DNA of 64,000 nt from Cricetulus griseus (GCF_003668045.3 NC_048600.1:26132437-26196436); one strand, 5' to 3'; positions 36,295 through 47,621 are shown, counted from the stretch's first letter. The notes: generated from the letters alone by a model not told the origin. Made by a program: numbers and translations.

Positions 36295-36525
36295 GTTGAA
36301 CAGGGTCTCTCTCACTGTACCTAGAGCTCACTGTTTTTGGCAAGACTGGCTGTTCAGTATATCCCTAGGGTCTTCCTGTCTCCACCACTGTACTTCCCTC
36401 TTTCAGCCTGGAATTTCAAGCGTGTACTGTCATGCCTGGCTTTTTACTTGGTTGCTAGGAATCCAAAATCAAGTCCTCACTCATGTACACCAGTCACTTT
36501 TACCCACCTCCCCAGCCCCCAGTCA
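36295..36525 (-). repeat. B4-type SINE, diverged
   Basis: gaacagggtctctctcactg, ctgtcatgcctggcttttta, ggaatccaaaatcaagtcct, cccacctccccagcccc. Confidence 0.65.
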
Positions 36526-36907
36526 AAGTAATTTTGAGTAACCCTTTGAAAATTGATGCCTAGTTACTTTGTTCTCCAGCTCAGACGTCTACAGTAGATA
36601 CAACAGATTGACTATAATTCAGGCTCCTTAGCCTGTGATAGAAGCCTCTTGAGATACAGCTCCTCTTGCTGTCCCCTGACAATACTTTGGAGCTCCATAG
36701 TTGTGATTTTTCATGTTATTTAATGATTCACGTAGTCTATATATTCTGGACCCAGGCCATTTTCTATTTATGTGTGGGAACTTGGCTCAAAGATTGTTAC
36801 TTTATGAAGGCTCCTTAGGTTGGCCCTGTATCCTTTCAGCAGTCCCCTTTAGTTTATTTGCTTTGGTTTTGACACTACAGAATACTAAAATTTGGTTTAT
36901 TTGTTTG

Positions 36908-36926
36908 GTGCGTGCGTGCGTGCGTG
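36908..36926. repeat. (GTGC)n short microsatellite
   Basis: gtgcgtgcgtgcgtgcgtg. Confidence 0.9.
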
Positions 36927-37904
36927 TTTTCCTTAGCCCTAGAGCCACTGCAGGAAGCTCTAATTCCTTTTATTAGAGAACCATACCATGCTAAATGGGC
37001 TCAGGATGGCTTTTAGCTCAGGGTAGAGCTGGAGGCATGGGTCATGCATACCCAATGTTAAGTGTCAGGCTCAGTTAGGGTAGTGCTGGGGAGCATGGGT
37101 CATATGCTCCCAGTATTAAGTCACATGTTTACAGTTGAGTCTGTGTCACTATAGATAGTATGTCAAATGCCACATTGATATCTCTGCTTGAAGTCTAACA
37201 TCACAGAGCCCAGACTAGTCTTCCTCTTTCCTTGTAAAACTCTGGCTCTTGTTAGCTAGGTATAGGCTTTTTGTTTGTTTGTGTAACCCTAGCATACATT
37301 TAAAATTGTTTCATAATTGCTAGACCCCACTACTGAGATGAATAGATTTGCTAACAATGTTCTTTGGCTTGAAGATGTCCTGCAGCTTTCTACACCTCCT
37401 TGGATTAATTCATTTTTTCCCCCTACCTTCACTGTAGTTATTGGGGGTGGGTGGGTAACTTTTCACTTTTTTGTATGTGAAACTTCCTCTGATTTTAAGA
37501 GCTCTGTCTATGCAAAGTATATGATCAAGGCAGGGTAGCTTGCTTCCTGTTCCCACCACCCTCTTCCCATTTCTCCCTAAAGGTAAGTGAGTCAATTATT
37601 TTGGTTTCTAGTTTACCTTTTAGTAGTTCTTTAAATAAGGCCAGAGACTTGTCATAAATGTTGGTTCTGTATCCACTTAATTGAATACTTCTCTGTCAGA
37701 CAGTATAAAAATATTAAGTACTTCTTTCCAAATGTTTATTTGAAAGAAAACAGTGTATCAGCCAAAAATTGTGGATAAGAGCAATGATTTTTAAAGGGAG
37801 AATGCTATTCATCATAGTGCCACAAAAGTGTTTATTTTATAAGGAGTCACTGAGACTCAAACTCAGTTCTCTTATGATTCTTATCTTTGTCAAAACATAT
37901 CTGA

Positions 37905-38148
37905 GGAACTACGGGAATGGCTCAATGGATAAGACACTCACCTGTCAAGCATGAGGATATGAGTTCAGACTCCCAGTTCCCACATAAGGCCAAGTATGGA
38001 GGCCCGTACCTATGCTGGAGACCCAGAGGCAGAAGGATCCCTGGGCTGTGCCTGGTGCTAGTCTAGCCAGTGACCAGCATTGTCCTCTGGCTTATACACA
38101 CAGAAGCACACAAACATGAGCATGTACACGTTTTACACATACACAGGC
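37905..38148 (+). repeat. B4-type SINE (tRNA-like head plus B1-like core)
   Basis: gaatggctcaatggataaga, gtcaagcatgaggatatgag, gacccagaggcagaaggatc, A/C-rich tail. Confidence 0.65.
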
Positions 38149-38732
38149 TTAAAAGAAGACACTCACAGAAAGTATCTTACCCAACAAAACCAAACACAGG
38201 TAAAGGTGTTGAATCACTTTGCCAAATATGTTGATGACACAATTACGTGATTAGAAATACATAAAGTTAAGAAGCATCAAACCTTGATGGTCTTTTAGTT
38301 TAAATGTTTACTAAGTTTCTTCAGTCTGTCTTGATAAACTCTAAACCACTTCTTAACCTCATTGTAAGGGCTTCTGCTTCTTTTCAAAATAGCAAAGTTG
38401 CTTTTTTCCTAATGAGTCTTTTGTTTTCCCCATGTTGTGTCATTAAGATCACATTTTGTACCCCTCTTTATTATGTAATAAATAAACCACAAAAGTTGTT
38501 GGTTTTCATAGTCTTGGCAGCCCACTGCCTTTTCCTTTTTCCTTGTATGAAAACTTACTCTGGTCCCCCTGACCCAGACTTTTCTATGCATTTGGCGGAG
38601 TGTGTATCTCCTGAGTCCTAAAGCCAGGTTAGCAGTGATGTGTCACTGTCTGATAACAAATCAGTCGTCTCTGTGTGTATTCACCTTTGTCTGGTTGTTC
38701 AGCTTTGTTTTTTAATTCTGCTGTTTACCCAG

Positions 38733-38877
38733 ACAGGCATGGTGCATTGCGATACAGCAGTTGGAACTCCTGATTACATATCACCTGAGGTTCTGAAATC
38801 CCAAGGTGGCGATGGTTACTATGGGCGAGAATGTGATTGGTGGTCTGTAGGTGTTTTCCTTTTTGAGATGCTAGTGG
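38733..38877 (+). CDS. Rock2: Rock2 exon 6 (residues 242-290), activation loop
   Basis: Encodes TGMVHCDTAVGTPDYISPE, the activation segment and the SPE form of the APE motif (258-260). Then come GYYGRECDWWSVGVFLFEM and LV, with the conserved DWWSVG of helix F. 48 codons plus one base of Gly290. Donor g|gtaagt; acceptor gtttacccag. Confidence 0.98.
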
Positions 38878-38949
38878 GTAAGTCACAACACCTTATAGTT
38901 CAGTCAAGAATTGGAGAATGTAAAGGAATTGTGGTTTACAACCGGATGT

Positions 38950-39130
38950 AGAGCTGGCGAGATGATTTAAGGGGTAAAAGCACTGGTTGCCCAGCCTGAT
39001 GATCTGGGTTTGATCTCTAGGACTCAGGTGCAGATGGAAGAGAATCATTACCTGCTAATTGTTCTCTGATTTTCACCTGTGAATGTGACCTATGCATGTG
39101 TGCACATGCTCACACATGCACATGCCAATA
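38950..39130 (+). repeat. B3 SINE
   Basis: gagctggcgagatgatttaa, agcctgatgatctgggtttg, gtgcacatgctcacacatgc. Confidence 0.75.
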
Positions 39131-39254
39131 TATAAGTAAAGGAAGTAGAACCTGATAGAAGAAGTGCAGTGACTGAAAAGTCCACCGTGGAAAGAAATTA
39201 TGCTGTATGTTGGTAGGAAGTTTTCTCTTAGTAGATCCTTTTTTATTTTTTAAA

Positions 39255-39350
39255 TATTTTTCTATAGCTGGTGCTGACCTCAAACTCAAAATCTGTTACC
39301 TCAGCCTCTTTCATGCTGAGATTGCAGATGTGCCACTACTCATCACTAGA
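39255..39350 (-). repeat. B1-like fragment, old
   Basis: gctggtgctgacctcaaact and gctgagattgcagatgtgcc. Confidence 0.5.
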
Positions 39351-39424
39351 TCTTTTTTTAAATTAAAGCAGTATTAGAACAAGAACAAATTTACAGCTTT
39401 TGTAGGCCTCCACTAATCTCTTAA

Positions 39425-39534
39425 TCCCTTGGAGCTGGGGTTCCAGGCAGCTGTGGCATGGGTGCTAGGAACCAAACTCTGGAAGAAGAGTTAGAAGCAA
39501 ATGCTCTTAACTGCTGAGCCATCGTTCCAGCCCC
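39425..39534 (-). repeat. B2 head fragment
   Basis: gtgctaggaaccaaactctg and ctgctgagccatcgttccag. Confidence 0.8.
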
Positions 39535-39574
39535 AATAGTTTACAAGGTGGTTCTTTTTAAAGATTTATTTACT

Positions 39575-39578
<4 letters not shown>

Positions 39579-39611
<33 letters not shown>

Positions 39612-39775
39612 GTGTGTGTGTGTGTGTGTGTGTGTGTGTCAAATGGTTAAAGAGGACAAAAAGGCATTGATGCCCCTGCAGCTGAAGACCAGTTGGTTTT
39701 GAACACCTGACACGGGTGCTGGGAACTGAGATTTTGCATGCTCTTAGCCACTTAAGCTATCTCACTAGCCCCAAG
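39579..39775 (-). repeat. (GT)n with B3/B2-type SINE head
   Basis: GT run at 39579-39639 with one break, then cacgggtgctgggaactgag and ctatctcactagcccc. Confidence 0.75.
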
Positions 39776-39954
39776 GTATCTTAATAATCTTTTTCTTATA
39801 AATATTTTAAATGGTTCAGTAAATATTTAAGTAAATGTTAGTATTTGTTCCAATAGTTACAAGGAACTAAAAGCATTCTTTAGTTCATGTAATCTATGTC
39901 ATTGAATTATAAACTGTGTTTTATTTACTATTTGTATATGTTTTCAGGCTTTTA

Positions 39955-40188
39955 TTAGTTAGAGACATGATTTCTCTATGTACCCTTGGCTGCCCTGGAA
40001 CTCAGCACATAAACAAATACATATTCTTTATGTTCCTCCTCTTCTTCCTCCTCCTCCTTCTCTTTTTTCTTCTCTTCCTTCTCCTCCTTTCTTTTTTTCA
40101 GACACACTCTCAGGTAGACCAGGCTGGCCTGGAATTCATAACAGATCCAACTGGAGCGCTGGGATTAAGGTGTGCGCAATCACTTTAT
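39955..40188 (-). repeat. B1 SINE interrupted by a CTTC-rich insert
   Basis: The left half (catgatttctctatgtaccc) and right half (gtagaccaggctggcctgg, gcgctgggattaaggtgtgc) are separated by a pyrimidine-rich block at 40037-40100. Confidence 0.75.
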
Positions 40189-40254
40189 AATTAGTTCATC
40201 ACAGTGAGATGAATTACAAAATTATTTTCAGTTAGGTTTTTAATATATAATTTT

Positions 40255-40436
40255 TCTTTTTTGTTTGGTTTGGTTTTCGTTTTGTTTGTTTGTTTGTTTT
40301 GAGATGGGATCTTTCTATGTAGCTCTGGCTGTCCTGGAACTCATTGTGTAGATCAGGCTGGTCTGAACTCACAGAGATCTACCTGCTTCTGTCCCCCGAG
40401 TTCCAGGAATAAAGATGTGCACCACTACACCTGATC
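40255..40436 (-). repeat. B1 SINE
   Basis: (GTTT)n start, tctggctgtcctggaactca, gatcaggctggtctgaactc. Confidence 0.9.
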
Positions 40437-40673
40437 CCAAGATACAGTATTTCAATTAGAGGAAACTTAGAGGCAAATTTATTTTTTCAAAGGTGGAAGG
40501 TCATTGGTATGTTTACATTTTATATGTATTCTGTTATTTCCACTGTGATTCTTGGCATATAGGCCATTTATTCTTTCATGCAAGAAGATGGATTTAAACT
40601 TAAGATACTTAAATGTTATATGAAAAGTATTTAACTTTTATTCCACTCATTGCTGTCTGTCTTTAAAATTTAG

Positions 40674-40812
40674 GGGATACTCCATTTTATGCGGATTCAC
40701 TTGTAGGAACCTACAGCAAAATTATGGATCATAAAAATTCACTGTGTTTCCCTGAAGATACAGAAATTTCTAAACATGCTAAGAATCTCATCTGTGCCTT
40801 CTTAACAGACAG
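40674..40812 (+). CDS. Rock2: Rock2 exon 7 (residues 290-336)
   Basis: Kinase C-lobe: GDTPFYADSLVGTYSKIMD, then HKNSLCFPEDTEISKHAKN and LICAFLTD. Two bases complete Gly290 and two begin Arg336. Thr at PEDTEIS is the form I recall for mouse (Ala in human). Donor ag|gtaaat. Confidence 0.98.
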
Positions 40813-42007
40813 GTAAATATATACAGTTTCTTTGTGATGGAACCCTTTTACATTAGTAATTTGCAGAAGTAAAAGTATGTTTGCTTTATAAACATAGGAA
40901 ATCAACCTCTGTTGTTATCCTAGTTGCATTTAATTCTGGTTTAGCCCCCCCACACACATACAACTTAAGCCTGGTGTGGGGTTACCTTCATCATTTTGTG
41001 AATACTGACCTAATTATCATCTAATTTATATCTTCATCTTTATGTCTATAAAGATGCATAAATGATTTAATAAATGAATATATTTGAAAGATAAAATTTA
41101 TGTCTCACATTTTACCCTCTTATGAAGTAATTCATATTACTCTTGATTGTATAACTTTGAGAGGACAGCTTGGTAGTTTATAATTTTAAGAACTATTTGT
41201 TTAAAGGTTGGGGAGGTGGCACATGCCTTTAATCCCAGCACTGATTTTTAAAAAAAGATGAACAAAAGTGTGAAAGCTGCCTTAGAAAGAGTGAGGAAGC
41301 TATTTGATTTTTCCTTGGTTTCTCTATTCATTTGCTGAAGAGAACTTTAAGTTTTGTTAGTTATATGATTGATGACAAGCCAACATTGATAAAATATAAC
41401 CTGAGGAATGTTTGCTAGAGTTGGTAAGGATTTCATTATAACATGGGGTGCAAACTGCAAATTCACCAGAAACACGCATTTGATGATTTGTATTTCCATC
41501 CAGTTTTCAGGAATGCTCTGGGGGAGTTAAAGAAATTCTTAATAACCTTTTTTTTTTTTTTCATTTATTCAGAATGATGATTTTAATATAAATGGAGAGA
41601 GTGCTTCTAGTAGTAAATATCGGTAGTTCTTTTTAAGAGGAAAAAGATTTTTAACTGGTGCTTCTATGAGAGCAGCCTGAAGTAATGCTTTGCCTAAAGT
41701 TGTCCTGAGCTGAGGTCAGTAGGCCATGCAATTTGGCATGTGCAGAGGGAATCTTTTACCTGTTGTATTTATGTTTGATTGACAGCAGAATACCAATGGA
41801 AGTGGAGTTTATTTACCATATAGTTTACTCTGCACTACACATCATTATACCTCTTTAATATGTATAGAGGTCAGACACATAGCTTATTTTTGAGAGACAT
41901 TTAAACTGAAACTTTAAATAAAAGTATTTCAATGTATGATCCTTTGGTGAAAATGTAAAATTAATATTCTTATTTTTCATAATACAATCTTTAACTGCAT
42001 TGTTTAG
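40813..42007 (+). other. Rock2: Rock2 intron 7
   Basis: 1.2 kb of AT-rich unique sequence apart from a B1 5' fragment at 41207-41250 (ggtggcacatgcctttaatcc). Confidence 0.85.
41207..41250 (+). repeat. B1 5' fragment
   Basis: ggtggcacatgcctttaatc followed directly by an A-rich run; only the first 40 bases of B1 remain. Confidence 0.7.
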
Positions 42008-42099
42008 GGAGGTACGACTTGGAAGAAATGGGGTAGAAGAAATCAAACAGCATCCTTTCTTTAAGAATGACCAGTGGAATTGGGAAAACATAAGAGAGA
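42008..42099 (+). CDS. Rock2: Rock2 exon 8 (residues 336-367), end of kinase domain
   Basis: REVRLGRNGVEEIKQHPFFK then NDQWNWENIRE. The RLGRNGVEEI/HPFF motif closes the AGC kinase domain (about residue 354). Glu362 replaces the Asp I recall in human and mouse (WDN). 30 codons with split Arg336 and Thr367. Donor gaga|gtaagt. Confidence 0.98.
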
Positions 42100-42384
42100 G
42101 TAAGTCAGTCAATCCAAGCGTTCCATCTTATCACAGTTTGAATATTATAAATTGATTTCATCTTCTGAAATAGCACATGTTTGATAGAATGTGTGATAAC
42201 TCAGTTTTAAATTGAGAGATCAGCTTTTCCTGTGGCAAAATGTAACTAAATAGTTCATCTCTCTTCTAGTAAACTAGTGTGCATTTTTTTAAGCAACATT
42301 TCCCAATTATTTTTGTAATAAAGATCATACATTTCTTAATTTGGCAGTTCTGTGGATCTCAATCATGAAATGTAGTCCTTTTTT

Positions 42385-42566
42385 TAAAAAAAAATTTACT
42401 GATTTTTATTTTATGTACATTGGTATTTTCCCTGCATGTATATCTGTCTGAGGGCATTGGATCCCCTGGAACAGGAGTTACAGACAGGTGTGAGCTGCAT
42501 TGTGGGTGCTGGGAATTGAACCCACGTTCTCTGGAAGAACAGCCAGTTTTCTTAACCACCGTGCCC
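42385..42566 (-). repeat. B2 SINE, head replaced by B1
   Basis: gtgctgggaattgaacccac and ggaagaacagccagttttc, cut at ccaccgtgcc where the next B1 begins. Confidence 0.9.
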
Positions 42567-42729
42567 TTTTTTTTTTTTTTTTTGTGGCTTTTCGAGACAG
42601 GGTTTCTCTGTGTAGCTTTGGAGCCTGTCCTGAAACTCCTTCTGTATACCAGGCTGGCCTCGAATTCAGAGATCCCTGCCTCTGCCTCCCAACTACTGGG
42701 GTTAAAGGTGTGCACCACCACCGCTCAGC
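42567..42729 (-). repeat. B1 SINE
   Basis: Poly-T, cgagacagggtttctctgtg, taccaggctggcctcgaatt, cactgc-type end ccaccaccgctcagct. Confidence 0.93.
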
Positions 42730-42881
42730 TGAAATGTTTTCCTTTTAACTTGAGTACTTAAGTTGAAAAATTAGTTACTTTTTAAGACCATATTCTGACA
42801 AAACATATTTACTTTCATGTGTATAATGTTGATTTGTTTTAAGAGTAAGAAATATTTCTGCTTTAAAAGTGTAGAAAACTA

Positions 42882-43020
42882 AGCCAGGCAGTGGTGATGT
42901 ACACCTTTAATCCCAGCACTTGGGAGGCAGACTCAGGTGGATCTCTGTGAGTTCGAGGTCAGCCTGGTCTACAGAGTTAGTTTCAAGACAGCCAGAGAAA
43001 CCCTGTCTCAAAAAAACATA
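42882..43020 (+). repeat. B1 SINE
   Basis: aagccaggcagtggtgatgt, cctttaatcccagcacttgg, gagaaaccctgtctcaaaaa. Confidence 0.95.
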
Positions 43021-43293
43021 CAAACCCCAAAATGTATAAAACTGAGGATCCTCTACAATACATGTCTATTACTGCTACTTGTAATTTTTAGCTCCTAGAA
43101 TAATAGAATAAACCTTCCTTGTTTGATGTATTTGCCTGTATTTAAAGCTGATATAATAGAGTAATAAATTACTTACAATGGGCTATTTCTATGAAATGAC
43201 AGATGGAAGATATGTTGCTAGATTTTTGTATAAAATGAAGGTTAGTTGATCTTGTTTTGTCTATGAGTGAAGTAATACTTTTTTTCCTCCCAG

Positions 43294-43453
43294 CGGCAGC
43301 TCCAGTGGTGCCTGAGCTCAGCAGTGACATAGACAGCAGCAACTTTGATGACATTGAGGACGACAAAGGAGATGTAGAGACCTTCCCAATTCCAAAAGCT
43401 TTTGTGGGAAATCAGCTGCCTTTTATAGGATTTACCTACTTTAGAGAGAATTT
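43294..43453 (+). CDS. Rock2: Rock2 exon 9 (residues 367-420), AGC C-terminal tail
   Basis: Encodes TAAPVVPELSSDIDSSNFD then DIEDDKGDVETFPIPKAF, VGNQLPFIGFTYFREN. FIGFTY (410-415) is the AGC hydrophobic motif that folds back on the N-lobe. 52 codons with split Thr367 and Leu420. The donor is weak: ttt|gtatgt, with T rather than G at -1. Read-through of intron 9 stays open for 13 more codons. Confidence 0.98.
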
Positions 43454-44021
43454 GTATGTGATTTATTTATTAAAAATTTTTATTATCAGAGCCTAGCTGT
43501 AAGGTTTTTGCCTATGGACTGTCTAAACTACTTTTAACATTATTTCATCATTTGATGTTTGAATGTTAGATTTTATTCATCTATAAATGATCAAAAGGCA
43601 CTGTCATATTCTTTTGAAGATAGGCAGTAAGAACAGATGCTTGATTTTGATGGAGTTTATTATCTCATGCAGGATATAAGAGAATTGCAGAATTATAAAG
43701 AAATGTAGGAGGTGACATTTACCATTAAAAAGATTATCCCAGTGGATGTTCTGCTAAGGGAATTTTGGCTAGTAAGCAAGGAGGAGCCACTGAAAACTGT
43801 TAAATACTGGAATCAAATATTAAAAATGTGAGAAACTTCTTGGTACACCCACATGTAATGATGAGAATGACAGCTGTTAACAGTTGTTCAGGTTTGAGGT
43901 GCTTCCTAGGATGAGATAACAAAACCAGGAAAAGCTCAGGCAAATGAAGATGGGTTGGTCATCTTCCTAATAATAACGCTCTAAGACTTTTTAAAGTTCT
44001 GAGCAAAAGAAGGGTATTGGA

Positions 44022-44222
44022 CTGGGGGGATGACTCAGTAGTTAAGAGGATTGACTGCTCTTCCAGAGGGTCCAGGTTTGATTCTGAGAACCCATATAGT
44101 AGCTCAGCACCATCTATAATTCCTGTTCCAGGGATCCAGTGCCCTCCTCTGGCCTCTTGGTGCACAGACAAACATTCAGATGAAACACCTGTACACACAA
44201 AATTAAAGAATATATGTTTTTA
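44022..44222 (+). repeat. B2-type SINE
   Basis: gggggatgactcagtagtta, actgctcttccagagggtcc, cagtgccctcctctggcctc. Confidence 0.85.
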
Positions 44223-44324
44223 AAAAAGAGTATCAGGATAAAAGAAACTTATGCGTGTTTATAGATGGTGGGAAGGACACACCTGAAGGAGAAATGGATA
44301 GTAATATCAAAATGATGACTTAGG

Positions 44325-44466
44325 GGCTGACAAGATGGCTTAGTAGAGAAGGCACTTGTTGCTGAGCCTGAAGACCTACGTGGTGGAAAGAGAACCAACT
44401 CCCACAAATTGACCTCTGACCTCTGTACCAATCTCCTGTCATTAGTGTACATGAGCACACAACAAT
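44325..44466 (+). repeat. B3 SINE
   Basis: ggggctgacaagatggctta, gctgagcctgaagacctacg, attgacctctgacctctgta. Confidence 0.8.
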
Positions 44467-44781
44467 AAATGAGTGTAATAAATTGTTAAGGTTTTTAAAA
44501 GTTGATCTAAAATTACAACATCGAGCTCTTATGTTATCTTTGCCAAAAAGAAGAGATGTTCCTTTCTAAAAGAAACAGAATATAATCATTATGGAAACGC
44601 AAGTAGGATGAAGAGGTCCATGTAGTAGCACTAGTCCTAACAGAGTTGAGCCTGGGCGCCTCCTATGCAGAGGCAGAGAGTTGTGACTGCCCAGCAGCAG
44701 AATTAAGTGTTGCACCTAGAATGTTTAAGTAAGAGTTGAAATAAGGTGAAATGTGAAAAATCTTTCCTTCTGTCTTTCCAG

Positions 44782-44842
44782 ATTATTAAGTGACTCTCCA
44801 TCTTGTAGAGAAAATGATGCAATACAAACAAGGAAAAGTGAA
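44782..44842 (+). CDS. Rock2: Rock2 exon 10 (residues 420-440)
   Basis: Linker from kinase tail to coiled coil: LLLSDSPSCRENDAIQTRK then SE. One base completes Leu420, then 20 codons, ending in phase 0 at gaa|gtatgt. Ser at SPSC follows human; the rest matches mouse (ENDAIQTRKSE). Confidence 0.97.
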
Positions 44843-45608
44843 GTATGTATACATTTTTACTGTTACTTTCTTTAGTTACATGTTCAAATACACTAAAAAA
44901 AACTGTTTACTTCTATTTTCTGGGTATGAGTGTTTTGCCTGTATTTCTGTCTGTTTACTGTGTGCATATAATGTTAGTGGAGACCAGAAGAGGGTTGGAG
45001 CCCCTGACACTGGAGTTACAGATAGTTCTAACAAGCGGATTCTGGGAACTGAACCCAGATCCTCTGAGGAGCAGCCAGTGCCCTTAGCTGGTGGACCATC
45101 TCTCCAGCCCCGTCATACCACTGGTTTTTTAAAGTTCACTTGATAATTCTTTGTGAACCATGAGCTACTATTCTTTTAAGTGTAAAGTCTTGTGCAGCAC
45201 AACTTTTAAGTAATTCATTTATGTCAATATGTGCTTTCAGCTTCATTCAGTAGCAAGAGTGATAGATTTATAAATAGCTCTGATACCAGTTAGAAGATGT
45301 TATGATCTTAGTGCTGTAAAAGAGTACACATACTAAAAAGTGTGGTGTAGAAGTCAGGGAGTGATTCAGCTTCTGAGTTCCTGTTTACTAATGTATTTAT
45401 ATAAAGAACTGTCAATCAGAGTGTTAAAATATCTTGTGACTGCATACAAAGCTAAATCATTCACATAAAAGTGTAAGTTACAATGCTAATTTTTCTTCAA
45501 ACTTAAAGGTAGAAAAGCCTGTTGGATAATTTTGGAACAGTATAGGACTTTTATAAAAATATAACAAGCACTAAATGTTCTCTGTCTTTTCTTTTTTTTC
45601 CTGAATAG
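44843..45608 (+). other. Rock2: Rock2 intron 10
   Basis: 766 bases with one B2-type SINE (44925-45112); the rest is unique. It ends in a long pyrimidine tract before the micro-exon. Confidence 0.9.
44925..45112 (-). repeat. B2-type SINE
   Basis: ggagaccagaagagggttgg, gattctgggaactgaaccca, ggaccatctctccagcccc. Confidence 0.9.
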
Positions 45609-45620
45609 GAAAGTCAAGAG
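45609..45620 (+). CDS. Rock2: Rock2 exon 11, 12-nt micro-exon (residues 441-444)
   Basis: gaa agt caa gag = ESQE. Exon 10 ends at ...RKSE and exon 12 starts IQKKLY, whereas known ROCK2 reads ...SEESQEIQKKLY, so these four residues must come from between them. The 12 bases are flanked by a strong acceptor (tttttttcctgaatag) and a strong donor (gag|gtacgt). Both borders are phase 0, so skipping would delete four residues without a frameshift. Confidence 0.93.
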
Positions 45621-46009
45621 GTACGTTGTCAAATATACTGAAAAGGAGACAAACACATGTTTTAAGCTAGTCATAGTCTGCTTCCCATTTGGAGTACTGC
45701 GTCTGCCCAAGAGACTTCCCATCCTTTTTTCTGCCAAGTACCCTTTTATTATTTTTTCTTACGAATCTATTGTTTAAAATGAGTTATGTAATTTTTTTTT
45801 TTTTTTTAACGAGGGACATGTAATAGTATGTTCTGAGTATTACAGTAGCCAAAAGTACTTATCTTGACTCACTCATTAGCCTGTATTTTCTTTAAAACAA
45901 AAAATACTATTGTTTGGAAAGTGGTTTGGTGTATATGTATTGAAGAGGATAATGTTAGTTGACTCACATGTTTAGTATATTTTGAGCATGATTGAATGTT
46001 TATATGAAT

Positions 46010-46450
46010 TTACTTGTATGGAGGCCAGTAGTCAGTATCTTCCTCCATACGGGGGTGGGGTGGGGGGATGGGGGAGTGTTTCAGTATACCTGGAGCTCAG
46101 AGATTAAGCCAGACTGGCTGGCCAGCAAGCCCCAGAGATCTGCTTGTTTCTGTCACACTTCCCCCAAACACCCCTTCCCTCAGTACTGGAGTTAGAGACT
46201 GGAGCCTCTGTGACTTGATTTTGTTGTTTTATTTGGTTGGTTGGTGTTTTGTTTTGGAGACCAGTCTCAGTTTGTAGCCTTAGCCGACCTAGAGCTCATC
46301 CTCTAGATCCAGTTGGCCTCTCCCTGCCTCAGCCTCTCCAGTGTTGGGGACTAACATGCCTCCACTTTGCCATCTGTGGTAGGGATCCAGACTCAGATCT
46401 CTGTGCTTATGCAGTAAGCAGCTCACTGGCTGAGCCATCTCCTCAGCTCT
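46010..46450 (-). repeat. B4-type SINE with inserted B1
   Basis: gaggccagtagtcagtatct, actggctggccagcaagccc; a B1-like block at about 46206-46370 (gagaccagtctcagtttgt); then gctgagccatctcctcagc. Confidence 0.65.
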
Positions 46451-46639
46451 TAGCCTATACTTGTGTTAGACAATAGAGGAGTTGTTTGATTGTTTGTTGA
46501 TTTTAAGATGAATGGAATATTTAAGACACCCCAGGGAACATACTCATTAGAACCTTGGCTTTGGTGTACCTGCCTTGGCCTGAGTATTCACCTTGTTGAA
46601 TTTCATTTAACCAAGTGGATATAGCACAACTACCATTGT

Positions 46640-46760
46640 TGTTCTTATTTTGAGGCCTGGAACTCAGTATGTACAATAGGCTGGCCTTGAACTCCCAGAA
46701 GTGCTCCTTCCTCTGCCTCCTGGGAGGTGTAAAGGCATGTGTCACCACACCTAGGAGATA
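46640..46760 (-). repeat. B1 SINE, diverged
   Basis: aataggctggccttgaactc, aggtgtaaaggcatgtgtc. Confidence 0.8.
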
Positions 46761-46885
46761 CTGTCTTATGTATTTTGTTCCTGTTAATGGGACAACACTT
46801 GTAAAGTACCTGATATTGCATCCAAGGCACCATAGGATCTCAAAAAGTTAAATCCTTAAAACAAAGCAAAAACAAAAACAAAAGG

Positions 46886-47025
46886 GAAGGTGCTGGTGGA
46901 CATACCTTTGATTCTATCACTCAGAAGCAGAGGCAGGTGGATCTGTCAGGCGAAGGCCAGCTGGCTACATAGCAGTTCCAGACTACCCAGAGCTACATAG
47001 TGAGATCCTGTCTCCAAACAAGGAA
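46886..47025 (+). repeat. B1 SINE, diverged
   Basis: gggaaggtgctggtggacat, cagaggcaggtggatctgtc, tagtgagatcctgtctccaa. Confidence 0.8.
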
Positions 47026-47029
47026 AAAA

Positions 47030-47222
47030 CTGTGGTGCTGGAAGATAGCTCAGTGATTAAGAGTGGTTATTGCTCTAGTAGAGAACCTGTGTTCAATTCC
47101 CAGCACCCATGTGGTGGCTTCAGTTGGAAGGGATCTGATGCCCTCTTCTGGCCTCCAAGAGCTCCTGTACAGATGTGGTGCACTTTAAAATCATGCAGGT
47201 ATACACATGCATGTAAAAAGAT
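47030..47222 (+). repeat. B2-type SINE
   Basis: gctggaagatagctcagtga, gttcaattcccagcacccat, gatgccctcttctggcctcc. Confidence 0.9.
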
Positions 47223-47621
47223 AGTAATTTTTTTTTAAAGAGTATTTCAAATGTGTTACTTAGTAGTTTTTAGCATTTTAACTTGCTTAAAACAGCTAAT
47301 AAAAGGTAAGGATTTGAAATAGGATTAGCTATCATTTACACAAGATTCATTAAATCTTTCATAGTAATGTTCTTATCACTGTGTAGGAAATCACAAAAGA
47401 GCTTATTACTGTAAATGTATTCATACACATATGTGTACTGTGAAGGAAAGAGCGGGAGTTAAGGGCCCTTTCCCTCTGAGTCAGAGTCACACTAGCAGGC
47501 ACCAATCCTGTGTGTATTCTTACAGAGGTCTATAAGTACAAAGGTAAATAGGGAACATTGCTTACTTGAAGCCTCTCATCTTTGTTATCAAAACTTATAA
47601 TTTCTTATAATTTTTTGACAG

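Larger units (their letters stand above)
35068..38732 (+). other. Rock2: Rock2 intron 5
   Basis: 3.7 kb. Holds a B3, two B4-type elements with simple-repeat expansions, a (GTGC)n and a sense B4-type element. 35283-35754, 36526-37904 and 38149-38732 look unique; nothing recognised there. Confidence 0.9.
38878..40673 (+). other. Rock2: Rock2 intron 6
   Basis: 1.8 kb, mostly SINEs and a (GT)n. The remainder (39131-39254, 39776-39954, 40437-40673) is unique AT-rich sequence. Confidence 0.9.
42100..43293 (+). other. Rock2: Rock2 intron 8
   Basis: 1.2 kb. Holds a B2 joined to a B1 and a sense B1; the rest is unique. Confidence 0.9.
43454..44781 (+). other. Rock2: Rock2 intron 9
   Basis: 1.3 kb. 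Unique AT-rich sequence, plus a B2 and a B3 in 44022-44466. Confidence 0.9.
45621..47621 (+). other. Rock2: Rock2 intron 11
   Basis: 2.0 kb. Unique sequence at 45621-46009 and 47223-47621, with a B4/B1 composite, two B1 and a B2 between. Confidence 0.9.
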
